NCBI RefSeq assembly: GCF_900188035.1
Contig: NZ_FZNN01000001.1
Location: forward strand, 1-64,000
Direction of reading: 5' to 3'
DNA length: 64,000 nt
From: Puniceibacterium sediminis
Lineage (GTDB): Bacteria > Pseudomonadota > Alphaproteobacteria > Rhodobacterales > Rhodobacteraceae
The first letter of the stretch is position 1, and each line of letters begins with the position of its first letter. This document shows, piece by piece, positions 27,308 through 35,260 of this stretch. A program made the translations under genes and the position numbers. The notes under the pieces were generated by a model, which saw nothing but the letters and a program-made list of their open reading frames with translations, was not told the DNA's origin and did no database searches.

Positions 27308-27327
27308 GCCTCTGGGCCATGACACTT

Positions 27328-27360
27328 AAAAGGGCGCGCCATCCCACGGCGCGCCCTTTT
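27328..27360 (+). terminator. Rho-independent terminator after tctA
   Basis: A perfect 13-bp stem, AAAAGGGCGCGCC (27328-27340) with GGCGCGCCCTTTT (27348-27360), around a 7-nt loop. The T-rich 3' arm completes a textbook intrinsic terminator. The symmetric A/T ends would let it work on both strands. Confidence 0.9.
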
Positions 27361-27486
27361 GCATTTGCGTTGCAGCCCAAGCCCCACCAAAGTGGAAATA
27401 CCCGGTCAATAAGAGTGAGTACCCTCGTGGATTCCTTCGAAGGTGCCGCGCTATTTGATAGGTCGGTTGTGCGGACAAAGTTTCAG

Positions 27487-27515
27487 TTGACGAATGGCTT
27501 GCGCAGGTCAGCAAT
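27487..27515 (+). promoter_or_regulatory. Candidate promoter of the FMN riboswitch-ribH unit
   Basis: TTGACG (27487-27492) is followed after 17 bp by AGCAAT (27510-27515). The -35 is good and the -10 is weak. Transcription would begin around 27522, shortly before the riboswitch P1 stem at 27534, which fits. No other promoter-like pair was found in the 170 bp between the tctA terminator and the riboswitch. Confidence 0.4.
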
Positions 27516-27533
27516 AACAGCGATGGGTAACAT

Positions 27534-27671
27534 ATTCTCAGGGCGGGGCGAAATTCCCCACCGGCGGTAAGCAGTATCAACTGCAAGCCCGCGAGCGCCT
27601 TCCTATTGGAAGGGTCAAGCAGATCAGGTGTAATTCCTGAGCCGACGGTTAAAGTCCGGATGAAAGAGAAT
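27534..27671 (+). ncRNA. FMN riboswitch (RFN element) upstream of ribH
   Basis: Closing stem P1 is ATTCTC (27534-27539) with GAGAAT (27666-27671). Between them are the conserved RFN blocks AGGGCGGGGCGAAATTCCCC, then ACCGGCGGTA, AGCCCGCGAGCG, CAGATC, and CCGACGGTTAAAGTCCGGATG. Downstream, GTGATC (27709-27714) can pair with GATCAC (27743-27748), which overlaps the end of the AAGGAG ribosome binding site (27738-27743). FMN could therefore shut off translation of ribH. The switch mechanism is inferred; riboswitch identity is firm. Confidence 0.95.
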
Positions 27672-27749
27672 GCGCCTCTGATTCACATCCAGTGGAGAGG
27701 GCTGGCGCGTGATCGCCTTGGGTGAAGTGTCACTAAAAAGGAGATCACT

Positions 27750-28184
27750 ATGACACCCACCCGATACGCCTTCATCAAAGCAAATTGGCATGCGGAAATT
27801 GTTGATCAAGCGTTGATAGGTTTTATGCAGATAATCCCTTCGAAGCAAATAGATGTGTTCGATGTTCCGGGAGCATTTGAACTTCCGCTTCTCGCGCGTC
27901 GTTTGGCTAAGAGTGGAAAGTATGACGCTATCATAGCAGCAGCGTTTGTTGTTGATGGGGGCATATATCGACACGATTTCGTTGCTCAAGCGGTCGTGAA
28001 TGGTCTGATGCAGGCAGGGTTAGATGCTGATGTTCCCGTTCTTTCGGTCTCTTTGACACCTCACAATTTCCACGAGACGGAGCATCATATGGGCATCTAC
28101 CGCGAACATTTCATCGTAAAAGGGCGTGAGGCTGGTGAGGCTGCGCTTGCTGTCATAAAAACGCTAAAAGAGGCTGCAGACTAA
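27750..28184 (+). CDS. ribH: 6,7-dimethyl-8-ribityllumazine synthase, type II-like
   Basis: 144 residues. RibH condenses 5-amino-6-ribitylaminouracil with dihydroxybutanone phosphate in riboflavin synthesis. Motifs: FIKANWHAEIVDQA (substrate-binding FxxxW), FDVPGAFELPLLA (the PGAxE(I/L)P signature), and an AAFVVDGGIYRHDFVAQAV segment. The sequence resembles the RibH2 form of Brucella and other rhizobia, a gene often placed under an FMN riboswitch. The base composition is clearly more AT-rich than its neighbours, with codons such as ATA, AGA and TTA, suggesting acquisition by transfer. An AAGGAG site lies 6 nt before the ATG. Confidence 0.93.
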   Translation: MTPTRYAFIKANWHAEIVDQALIGFMQIIPSKQIDVFDVPGAFELPLLARRLAKSGKYDAIIAAAFVVDGGIYRHDFVAQAVVNGLMQAGLDADVPVLSVSLTPHNFHETEHHMGIYREHFIVKGREAGEAALAVIKTLKEAAD

Positions 28185-28324
28185 AGTAGACTGGCGGCGT
28201 CGAGATGCCGCCACGACTTGCATCAATGATGTTAGGTCTGGACACGAACCGGTCCTTCCCTGCAAGGGGAAAGCCGCGCACATCAGGTAAGACGCACCAT
28301 AAACCAGCTTGCCCTGCTTCCAGT

Positions 28325-29047
28325 CTAGCCCAGAGTGACCGACACCTCGCCCAGCCCGTCGATCTGCCCGGTGACTTCGCCCGGTTCGCTGACATAGGTC
28401 AGCGGATGCAGCGTGCCGGTGATGACTATCTGACCCACCTGCAACCCACCGCAGTGATCGCCGATTTCGGACACCAGCGCGCGGAGTGTGCCAAGGGCCG
28501 ATCCGCCGGGCACTGTTGTCTGCCCGTCGAGGATGACCTGCGCGCCCTTCTGCATTCGCGCCGTGACCACCCCGAAATCCCGCCCGTCCCAATCCGCCAA
28601 AGGGGTGCCGATGATCAGCCCGTGATTAATCTGAAAATCAGCCAGCTTTGTGATCGGACCTTCGGCCATCGGCCCGCTCAGCCGGGTGTCGACCAGTTCG
28701 ATCACCGGCACCGGCAGGACGCAACGCACCAGCGCCTCGTCGAAGTCAGCAGCACCCGGCGCGGGCAGGGGGGCGATGATCTTCCAGCCGACCTCAAGCT
28801 CGATCCCCATACGGTCGCCCATCGCCACCCGCGCGCCAGAGGGCAGGGCATGCTGCGCACGGATCGGCGCCGCATCGGGCTTCAGGGCGGTCTTGAACCC
28901 TGCCACCGGCCCAAGGGCGGCGATCACCCGGCGTTGGACGTGGTAGGCTTCGGCCACAGTGCTGGGCGCGCCACCATCCGGGGCGACACGTGTCCCGGTG
29001 CGGTGGGCGTCAATCAGGGCGTCGGCAAAGGCATCTAGGTGGGTCAT
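28325..29047 (-). CDS. 2-keto-4-pentenoate hydratase-like protein (FAH superfamily)
   Basis: 240 residues of the fumarylacetoacetate hydrolase/MhpD superfamily. The metal-binding acidic cluster is seen in GIELEVGWKI (ExE) with a following Asp/Glu further on, and the Lys in GFKTALKPD. Relatives hydrate 2-oxo-4-pentenoates or decarboxylate 4-oxalocrotonate. It is the last gene of the long minus-strand operon, and its start overlaps the racemase-like stop by four bases. The substrate of the pathway is unknown. Confidence 0.8.
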   Translation of the reverse strand: MTHLDAFADALIDAHRTGTRVAPDGGAPSTVAEAYHVQRRVIAALGPVAGFKTALKPDAAPIRAQHALPSGARVAMGDRMGIELEVGWKIIAPLPAPGAADFDEALVRCVLPVPVIELVDTRLSGPMAEGPITKLADFQINHGLIIGTPLADWDGRDFGVVTARMQKGAQVILDGQTTVPGGSALGTLRALVSEIGDHCGGLQVGQIVITGTLHPLTYVSEPGEVTGQIDGLGEVSVTLG

Positions 29048-29694
29048 GATATATCCTGAAGAAGGGAGAGGAGACGGCGCGCCGCCTCGGGGATTGGCGC
29101 GACAAGAGCGCAGGGAGCCTGCGGGCGCAAGCGCTCTGCCGCCTCGCCCAGCGGGCCGCCGCCGATGATCACCGCCTCGGCCCCCGCCGCATGTGCGCGC
29201 CGCGCCGCCGCCAGAAGCGCGGTGTCCAGAGCCTGCGCATCGGCGGCCAATGCCAGCGCATCACCCGAAGCAAGGAACGTTCCCAGATAGGCACCCCCGG
29301 GTGCCGAGGCACGCATCAACGCATCGATCCCGTCGACCAGTCCCGGAGTATGCGTCACCACGGCGTAGCGACGCCCGCCCTTTGCTGCGGCCAGCGCCGC
29401 CGACTCTCCGATGCCCACGACAGGCACCGCCAGCCGCGCCGCCAGATCCGCGCGCCCGGGATCACCAAAGGCCGAAACGATCACGCCGTCGATCCCGGCG
29501 GGGATCTCAGCCCCGGCCACCTGCTCGGCAGCGGTGGCAAGAAGGTCCATTGTCATCAACAGACCCGGCCCGTCTGGCGCGGTCCAGCCCTGCACGTGCC
29601 GAAGGGTACGCGCGGCAATTGTAACCATCGCCCGGGTGGTCGCCGCGTTGCTGTTGGGGTTCATCAGCAGAACCCGGGGATTGGCGGCGCGCAT
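29044..29694 (-). CDS. Asp/Glu/hydantoin racemase-family protein
   Basis: 216 residues. The opening RVLLMNPNSNAATTRAM is typical of the hydantoin racemase/HyuE branch of the aspartate/glutamate racemase superfamily. These enzymes use a pair of Cys, usually in a GCxG(T/D)-type and a later C-containing loop. Here the first position reads SAFGDPG and the second IIGGGPLG, so neither canonical Cys is present. Relatives in this fold include maleate isomerase and arylmalonate decarboxylase, so the activity is open. The start at 29694 overlaps the RidA stop (ATGA). The longer frame to 29949 is a shadow of the RidA gene. Confidence 0.7.
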   Translation of the reverse strand: MRAANPRVLLMNPNSNAATTRAMVTIAARTLRHVQGWTAPDGPGLLMTMDLLATAAEQVAGAEIPAGIDGVIVSAFGDPGRADLAARLAVPVVGIGESAALAAAKGGRRYAVVTHTPGLVDGIDALMRASAPGGAYLGTFLASGDALALAADAQALDTALLAAARRAHAAGAEAVIIGGGPLGEAAERLRPQAPCALVAPIPEAARRLLSLLQDIS

Positions 29695-30158
29695 CAGCCC
29701 AGTTCGACCACCGCATCCACTTCGACCAGTGCGTTGGCGGGCAGGGAGGCCACATTGACCGCCGTGCGCGCGTGGCGCCCCGCATCGCCCCAAAGGTCGA
29801 TGAACAGCCGCGACGCACCATTCACGATCAACGGCCCGTCGGGATATCCGGGATCGGCGGCGACAAAGCCGCCCAGCCGCACCACAGACCGCACACGCGA
29901 CAGCGACCCGGCCACGGCCTTGATGGAAAACAGCAGGTTCAGCGCGCACATCTGCGCCGCCTCCTGCCCGATTGCGGTATCAAAGCCCTTGCCGATGGGG
30001 CCGAAATACTTGGGCACGCCCTGCCATTCGCAGATCTGCCCGGACAGGAACAGCAGGTTGCCGGTGATCTTGCCGGGCAGGAACAATGCGCGCGGCGGGG
30101 CAGACGGCGGCAGGGTCAGGCCAAGTTCGGCCAGATTGGCTTCGATGGGGCAGTTCAT
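29694..30158 (-). CDS. RidA/YjgF-family protein
   Basis: 154 residues of the RidA superfamily, the branch with an N-terminal extension (about 150 residues). It contains GNLLFLSGQI, AAQMCALNLLFSIKA, and the ending NGASRLFIDLWGDAGRHARTAVNVASLPANALVEVDAVVE. Many RidA proteins hydrolyse enamine/imine intermediates, and some pathway-specific ones are 2-aminomuconate deaminases. The Arg in GRHAR that binds the carboxylate is present. It is coupled by four-base overlaps to the amidase gene upstream and the racemase-like gene downstream, so a catabolic imine role is plausible. Confidence 0.85.
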   Translation of the reverse strand: MNCPIEANLAELGLTLPPSAPPRALFLPGKITGNLLFLSGQICEWQGVPKYFGPIGKGFDTAIGQEAAQMCALNLLFSIKAVAGSLSRVRSVVRLGGFVAADPGYPDGPLIVNGASRLFIDLWGDAGRHARTAVNVASLPANALVEVDAVVELG

Positions 30159-31333
30159 GACGGGACCTCCTTGGACAGCTTCTCGGCCAGCGCAATCAGC
30201 GACACGTCCGATCCGCGTGGCCCGATCAGCGAGAGGCCATAGGGCGCGCCATCAATCCAGCCCGCGGGAAAGGTCACCTGCGGCAGACCGGCCAGACCGG
30301 CAACGCACAACAGGCGCATGGCGTCGTGGCGGTAGCTGTCAAAGACCTCGACCGGCGCGTCGAGCCGGAAAGGGGCGGTCGGCACCGTCGGGGCGAGCAG
30401 GACCCCGGTGGTCCCCAGAAGGGTCTGCATGTGCGTCGCATAGGCCGCGCGTGCGGTGTTGGCGGTCGCAAAATCCGCCGCGCTGATCTGTTCCGCCGAT
30501 GCCACGCGCCCGTCGATCCCGTGTACCAGTGGCATGGCAGAGGCGCGGATCCACGGGATAATCGCCGCTTTGGCGTCCCAGCCCATGGTGGTCAGGAAGG
30601 TGTGATAGGCCGCTTCGACACCGCCGGGAAAGACCGTGACTTCGCGCGCCGTGAACGGGCCGAACACCGCCTCGTAAATTACGCGGGATTCGGGTGCGAG
30701 TTGTGAGGCCATGTCCATCGGGCGCAGCAGGATAGGCGTTTGCGGCAGCGAAACGGTGTCCGGTCCGATCAATGCCTGTGCCACACGGCCCAGTGTCTGG
30801 CCGTCGCGGGCAAAGAAACCGGCGCTGTCGTAGCTGGGCGCCAGTGGCTGAACTGCCTCCAGCGAAACGCGCCCGTGGGTGGGCCGCAACCCCCAGATGC
30901 CGCAAAAGCTGGCAGGGGCACGCACCGACCCACCAGTGTCCGATCCGATGGCGATGTCCGCCAGGCCCCCAGCCACGGCGACGGCAGAACCTGAGGATGA
31001 TCCCCCGGGAATGCGGTCTGGTGCTGCGGGGTTCACGGGCGTACCGAAATGCGCGTTCATGCCGTACATCGACCAGGCGAGCTCATCCGTGTGGGTTTTA
31101 CCAACGAACCGCGCCCCGGCATCGAGCAGACGATGCACTGCCGGTGCCGTCACACTGGCCACCGGGCTTTGGGCCAACCGCAGAGGGCAGCCCGATCCGG
31201 TGCGGTATCCCGCGACGTCGTAGATATCCTTGACCGCCAGCGTCAGGCCGGACAGCGGGCCGCTGTCGGCATTGGTCACCGGGATCGGCTCGTATGGCAT
31301 GAAGCAGCGGAAGGGATCGTGGGAAATCAGCAT
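30155..31333 (-). CDS. Amidase (amidase-signature family)
   Basis: 392 residues. The Ser-cisSer-Lys triad of the family is visible: Lys35 in TLAVKDIYDV, cis-Ser near 112 in PGGSSSGSAVAVA, and nucleophile Ser near 136 in GSDTGGSVRAP. Length fits the short amidases related to AtzF and glutamyl amidotransferase subunit A. It lies directly after the ABC ATPase genes, with 3 bp from the DppD-like stop, and overlaps the RidA gene. It probably hydrolyses an amide imported by the adjacent ABC system (inference). Confidence 0.87.
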   Translation of the reverse strand: MLISHDPFRCFMPYEPIPVTNADSGPLSGLTLAVKDIYDVAGYRTGSGCPLRLAQSPVASVTAPAVHRLLDAGARFVGKTHTDELAWSMYGMNAHFGTPVNPAAPDRIPGGSSSGSAVAVAGGLADIAIGSDTGGSVRAPASFCGIWGLRPTHGRVSLEAVQPLAPSYDSAGFFARDGQTLGRVAQALIGPDTVSLPQTPILLRPMDMASQLAPESRVIYEAVFGPFTAREVTVFPGGVEAAYHTFLTTMGWDAKAAIIPWIRASAMPLVHGIDGRVASAEQISAADFATANTARAAYATHMQTLLGTTGVLLAPTVPTAPFRLDAPVEVFDSYRHDAMRLLCVAGLAGLPQVTFPAGWIDGAPYGLSLIGPRGSDVSLIALAEKLSKEVPS

Positions 31334-31336
31334 GTC

Positions 31337-32317
31337 CTACTCCGCCGCCACAAATGCATTCGCATGGATACAGGCAACCCGGCGTCTGTCGCTGGGCACA
31401 TGCACCGGGGGCAGGGCGGCGCGACAGGCCGGTTCTGCCAGCGGACAGCGCGGGGCAAAAGAACAGGCGTCGGGGCGCGTATCCAGCGACGGCGGCGCAC
31501 CCGGGATGGCATTCAACCGCGCGCCACGCGCCGCGTCGTGCAGATTGGCCGCCAGCAACCCGCGTGTATAGGGGTGGCGCGGGTCCTTGATGACCTCGCG
31601 CGTGGTGCCCTCTTCCACGATCTGTCCGGCGTACATCACCGCGATGCGTTCGGACACTTCGACCGCGACGCCGATATCGTGGGTGACGAATATCACCCCC
31701 ATGCCGAATTCGCGCTGCAGGTCGCGCAGCAGCAGCAGGATCTGTATCTGCACCGTCGCATCCAGCGCCGTGGTCGGCTCGTCCGCCAGCAGCAGGCGTG
31801 GACGGCAGGCCAGCGCCAGCGCGATCATCACCCGTTGCAGCATCCCGCCGGACAGTTCGTGCGGATAGTTGCGCAGACGGCGTTCGGGCGACGGGATGCG
31901 CACCCGCCGCAACATGTCGAGCGCGGTGGACAGCGCCTCTTCCTTTCGCACGCCCTTGTGGCGCATCACGGATTCCGCGATCTGGTCGCCGACGGTGTAC
32001 ACAGGGTCCAGCGCCAAACCCGGTTCCTGAAATACCATCGAAACCTCTTCGCCCCGATAGGCCTGAAGCTTTTTCCCCGACAGGGTCAGCACATCGACAC
32101 CGTTCACCTCGATCTCGCCATCAATCTGGGTGCGTTTCGGTGGCAGCAGGCGCAGCAGTGTTTTCAGCGTCACCGACTTGCCCGACCCGCTTTCCCCCAG
32201 CAGCGCCAGCGTTTCGCCCTGTTTCAATGTCAGGGTCAGGTCGTTGATCGCGTGCACCGTGCGCGCGCCGGTAAAGCGGACGTTGAGATTGCGGATATCG
32301 ACAAGGTTCCCGGTCAT
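31337..32317 (-). CDS. Peptide-type ABC importer ATPase, DppD/OppD-like
   Basis: 326 residues. Walker [11 protein letters not shown] (about 38-47), signature [15 protein letters not shown], Walker [13 protein letters not shown], switch [14 protein letters not shown]. The C-terminal oligopeptide-ABC extension has the Cys-rich FeS-type motif ([14 protein letters not shown] ... RRVACIHA). It overlaps the DppF-like gene by four bases. It energises the DppBC-like permeases and may accept peptides, opines or amide-containing compounds. Confidence 0.92.
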   Translation of the reverse strand: MTGNLVDIRNLNVRFTGARTVHAINDLTLTLKQGETLALLGESGSGKSVTLKTLLRLLPPKRTQIDGEIEVNGVDVLTLSGKKLQAYRGEEVSMVFQEPGLALDPVYTVGDQIAESVMRHKGVRKEEALSTALDMLRRVRIPSPERRLRNYPHELSGGMLQRVMIALALACRPRLLLADEPTTALDATVQIQILLLLRDLQREFGMGVIFVTHDIGVAVEVSERIAVMYAGQIVEEGTTREVIKDPRHPYTRGLLAANLHDAARGARLNAIPGAPPSLDTRPDACSFAPRCPLAEPACRAALPPVHVPSDRRRVACIHANAFVAAE

Positions 32318-33366
32318 GCCAGCACGTCCTTTCCGGCCTTGCTGTGTCCCGACCCTAGGTCGTGCAGATGGCAGGCCGCCAAATGTTCGGACCCGACCGA
32401 CAGCGGGCGCAGGGTCGGCACCTTGGCTTTGCAGACCGTTTCCGCAAACCGGCAGCGGGTGTGAAACCGGCAGCCCGACGGCGGGTTGATCGGGTTGGGC
32501 GGATCACCGGCAAGCGGCGGTTCCATCGTGCGGTTGTCCGGATCCATCGACGGCATCGCCGAAAACAGCGACCGCGTATAGGGATGCGCCTGCGACGACC
32601 AGATCTGATCCACCGGTGCGATCTCGACCACCTCGCCCAGATACATCACCAGAATCCGGTCCGAGATATAGCGCACCACGTTCAGATCGTGGCTGATAAA
32701 GATATAGGTCAGGCCAAACTCGGCGCGCAGGTCAGCCAGCAGGTTCAGCACCTGTGCCTCGACCGATTTATCCAGCGCCGAAACCGCCTCGTCCAGCACC
32801 ACCAATCGCGGTGACATCGCCAGCGCGCGGGCGATGTTGATGCGCTGCCGCTGGCCGCCGGATACCTCGTGCGGATACCGCTGGGCGAACCGGTCGGGCG
32901 CCAACCCCACACGCTCCATCAACCGGCGGGCGCGGCCCACGGGATCGGACAGCCCCTGAATGCGCGCACCAAAGGCGATGCTCTCCTCGATAGTCAGCCG
33001 CGGGTTGAGCGAGGCATAGCTGTCCTGAAACACCATCTGCACCCCGCGCCGTAGATCGCGCAGCGACAGCGTGCCGCCAAGGTCCTGACCGTCATAGATG
33101 ATCTCGCCCTTGTCCTTGTCGATCAGGCCGATCAGCAGCCGCGCGGTGGTGGATTTGCCACAGCCGGATTCACCGACGATGCCCAGCGTCTCGCCCTTCT
33201 TTACCTCGAACGACACGCCATCGACGGCCTGCACCAGCGCCTTTTTCCCGCCAAGGATGCCGCCGCGCACGGGGAAATACTTTTGCAGATTGCGCACGAT
33301 CAGCAATGGCTGCGCCGGGCCGCCCTTGTCGGCAAGGCCGTCGGGCAGGGGGTTAGTCACGGACAT
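32314..33366 (-). CDS. Peptide-type ABC importer ATPase, DppF/OppF-like
   Basis: 350 residues. Walker A GESGCGKSTTARLL, signature VSGGQRQRINIARALA, Walker B LVVLDEAVSALD, and switch SHDLNVVRYIS. The C-terminal Cys motif is CRFHTRCRFAETVC followed by a later Cys in AACHL. In Walker B the residue after DE is Ala rather than Pro, common in OppF proteins. Its start overlaps the end of the DppC-like gene by 14 bp, indicating coupling. Confidence 0.92.
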   Translation of the reverse strand: MSVTNPLPDGLADKGGPAQPLLIVRNLQKYFPVRGGILGGKKALVQAVDGVSFEVKKGETLGIVGESGCGKSTTARLLIGLIDKDKGEIIYDGQDLGGTLSLRDLRRGVQMVFQDSYASLNPRLTIEESIAFGARIQGLSDPVGRARRLMERVGLAPDRFAQRYPHEVSGGQRQRINIARALAMSPRLVVLDEAVSALDKSVEAQVLNLLADLRAEFGLTYIFISHDLNVVRYISDRILVMYLGEVVEIAPVDQIWSSQAHPYTRSLFSAMPSMDPDNRTMEPPLAGDPPNPINPPSGCRFHTRCRFAETVCKAKVPTLRPLSVGSEHLAACHLHDLGSGHSKAGKDVLA

Positions 33367-34240
33367 TCATCGCACTCCTTACGCCATCGCTCAGCAGGTT
33401 GAGGCAAAGCGAAGTGACAAAGATCATCATCCCCGGTAGCGCCGACAGCCAGGGGTTCACATAAATGGCCGACCGCAGCGTGTTCAGCATCAGCCCCCAT
33501 TCGGGTTCCGGCGGGCGCACCCCGATACCCAGAAACGACAGCCCGGCGGCAAGGATCATGCAGACCGACGTCAGCGAGGTGGCATAGACAAAGATCGGCG
33601 ACAGCACGTTGCCGATCACATGAACCCGGATAACCGTCAGTGCGTTGGCACCCGATGCCCGCGCCGCATCGATGTAATCCAATGCCCGCACGCCCGAGGT
33701 GACCGCCTCGGACACGCGGGTGATCGGCGGGATGAACACGATGGTGAGCGAGACAAGCGAATTCACGATCCCCGCCCCCAGCGCGCCGGAAATGGCGATG
33801 GCCAGCAGGACCGACGGAAAGGCAAAGAACACATCCACCGTGCGCATGATCACCGTGTTGACCCAGCCGCCCGCATAGCCCGCGACGATCCCCAGCGTGC
33901 CGCCGATAAAAAACGCCAGAACAACGGGCGTGAGGCCAATGAACAGCGTCAGCCGCCCGCCATAGATCAGCCGGACCAGCATATCGCGGCCCTGTTCATC
34001 GGTGCCAAGGATGTGGCCGGGCGTGCCGATGGGTTTCAACCGGGCGATCATCGACCCCTTGTAGGGATCGGCAAGCCCAAGGTAGGGCGCGAAAATTGCC
34101 GACAGGATCAGCAGCAGGATCACCGCCATGCAGATCAGCGTGACGGGATCGCGCATCAGACGTGCCCCCACGCCGGACCAGTAGCCCTTGCCTGATTCCG
34201 TGACCGGCTCTTCGAGGATGTCGGTATCGACCGCCGCCAT
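33353..34240 (-). CDS. Peptide-type ABC importer permease, DppC-like
   Basis: 295 residues. A cytoplasmic N-terminus with the OppC_N helix (DPVTLICMAVILLLILSAIFAPYL) is followed by five TM helices. The EAA loop reads YIDAARASGANALTVIRVHVIGN. HILGTDEQGRDMLVRLIYGGR before it is typical of DppC/NikC. It pairs with the DppB-like subunit, whose stop is 3 bp upstream. Confidence 0.92.
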   Translation of the reverse strand: MAAVDTDILEEPVTESGKGYWSGVGARLMRDPVTLICMAVILLLILSAIFAPYLGLADPYKGSMIARLKPIGTPGHILGTDEQGRDMLVRLIYGGRLTLFIGLTPVVLAFFIGGTLGIVAGYAGGWVNTVIMRTVDVFFAFPSVLLAIAISGALGAGIVNSLVSLTIVFIPPITRVSEAVTSGVRALDYIDAARASGANALTVIRVHVIGNVLSPIFVYATSLTSVCMILAAGLSFLGIGVRPPEPEWGLMLNTLRSAIYVNPWLSALPGMMIFVTSLCLNLLSDGVRSAMNVRD

Positions 34241-34243
34241 GGT

Positions 34244-35197
34244 TCAGCTCCTCTTGATACGCGGGTCGATGGCGGCCTGCGCCACGTCGACGATCAGGTT
34301 CATGCCCACAAAGAACAGCGCGAGCACCAGAATGGTCCCCTGCAACAGCGGCAGATCGCGCTGGAAAATCGCGTTGGACAGCAGGAACCCGGAGCCGGGC
34401 CAGTTGAACACCGTCTCGATCAGGATCGACCCGCCCAGCAGATAACCCAGCTGCAGCCCCATGACCGACAGCGCGGTGGCGGCGGCGTTGCGGGCCACAT
34501 GGCGCAGCACGTCGCCCCGGCTCATCCCCTTGGCATATAGCGCCAGCACGAAATCCTGTGTCAGCAGGTCCCCGGCCAGCGCGCGCACGGTGCGCGCGAC
34601 GATCCCGATGGGCACCACGGCTAGGGTCACGGCAGGCAGCACAAGGTGGCGAATATGCAGCCAGTCCCAGGACCAGTCCTGCGATCCACCCGGACCGGCC
34701 CCCATCGACGGCAGCCAGCCAAGGTTGACGGAAAAGATGATGACCAGAACGATGCCCAGCCAGTAGTTCGGCACCGATACGCCCGCGATCGAAATGGCCG
34801 TAACGGCGCGATCCAGCAGGGTGTCGCGGAAATACCCGGCCAGAAAGCCAAGGAAGATGCCGATGGGAAAGGCGATGACCGCGGCGCTGGCGGCCAGCAG
34901 CAGGGAATTCTGAACGGCGCCAAAGACTTCGCCGGCAACGGGTCGTCCGGTGGCGATGCTCTTGCCCATGTCGCCCTGCGCAAGGTTGCCAATCCAGATC
35001 GCGTATTGCACCGGCAGTGGTTTATCGAGGCCATAAATTGCGCGCATGGCGGCCTGTTCATCCGCCGTTGCATCGACCGGCATGATGGCGGTCAGCGGAT
35101 CGCCCGGGGCAATCTGGACCAGCAGGAAACAGATCACCGAGACGCCAAAGGCAACGGGCAGCATCAGGATCACGCGGCGTAGGAAATAGCTGAACAC
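34244..35197 (-). CDS. Peptide-type ABC importer permease, DppB-like
   Basis: 317 residues, six TM helices. The N-terminal helix (MFSYFLRRVILMLPVAFGVSVI) and the family's QIAPGDPLTAIM segment are present, and the EAA loop reads YAKGMSRGDVLRHVARNAA. It is the first permease gene of the operon and is separated from the binding-protein gene by a terminator-like hairpin, which probably limits read-through. Confidence 0.92.
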   Translation of the reverse strand: MFSYFLRRVILMLPVAFGVSVICFLLVQIAPGDPLTAIMPVDATADEQAAMRAIYGLDKPLPVQYAIWIGNLAQGDMGKSIATGRPVAGEVFGAVQNSLLLAASAAVIAFPIGIFLGFLAGYFRDTLLDRAVTAISIAGVSVPNYWLGIVLVIIFSVNLGWLPSMGAGPGGSQDWSWDWLHIRHLVLPAVTLAVVPIGIVARTVRALAGDLLTQDFVLALYAKGMSRGDVLRHVARNAAATALSVMGLQLGYLLGGSILIETVFNWPGSGFLLSNAIFQRDLPLLQGTILVLALFFVGMNLIVDVAQAAIDPRIKRS

Positions 35198-35213
35198 TTG
35201 GCATTCCTTGGAT

Positions 35214-35250
35214 AAAAAAGCCCCCCGCCACGGTGGGCGCGGCGGGGGGC
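35214..35250 (-). terminator. Terminator or attenuator between the binding protein and DppB-like genes
   Basis: On the minus strand a perfect 10-bp stem GCCCCCCGCC/GGCGGGGGGC with an 11-nt loop is followed by a run of six T (complement of 35214-35219). It lies 10 bp after the binding-protein stop. The position inside an operon suggests partial termination, giving more binding protein than permease. Confidence 0.8.
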
Positions 35251-35260
35251 GGGGCTCAGA

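Noticed and set aside
29044-29949. A 301-residue form of the racemase-like protein
   Set aside because: The extra N-terminal part is the RidA gene in another frame. The conserved opening starts at 29694.
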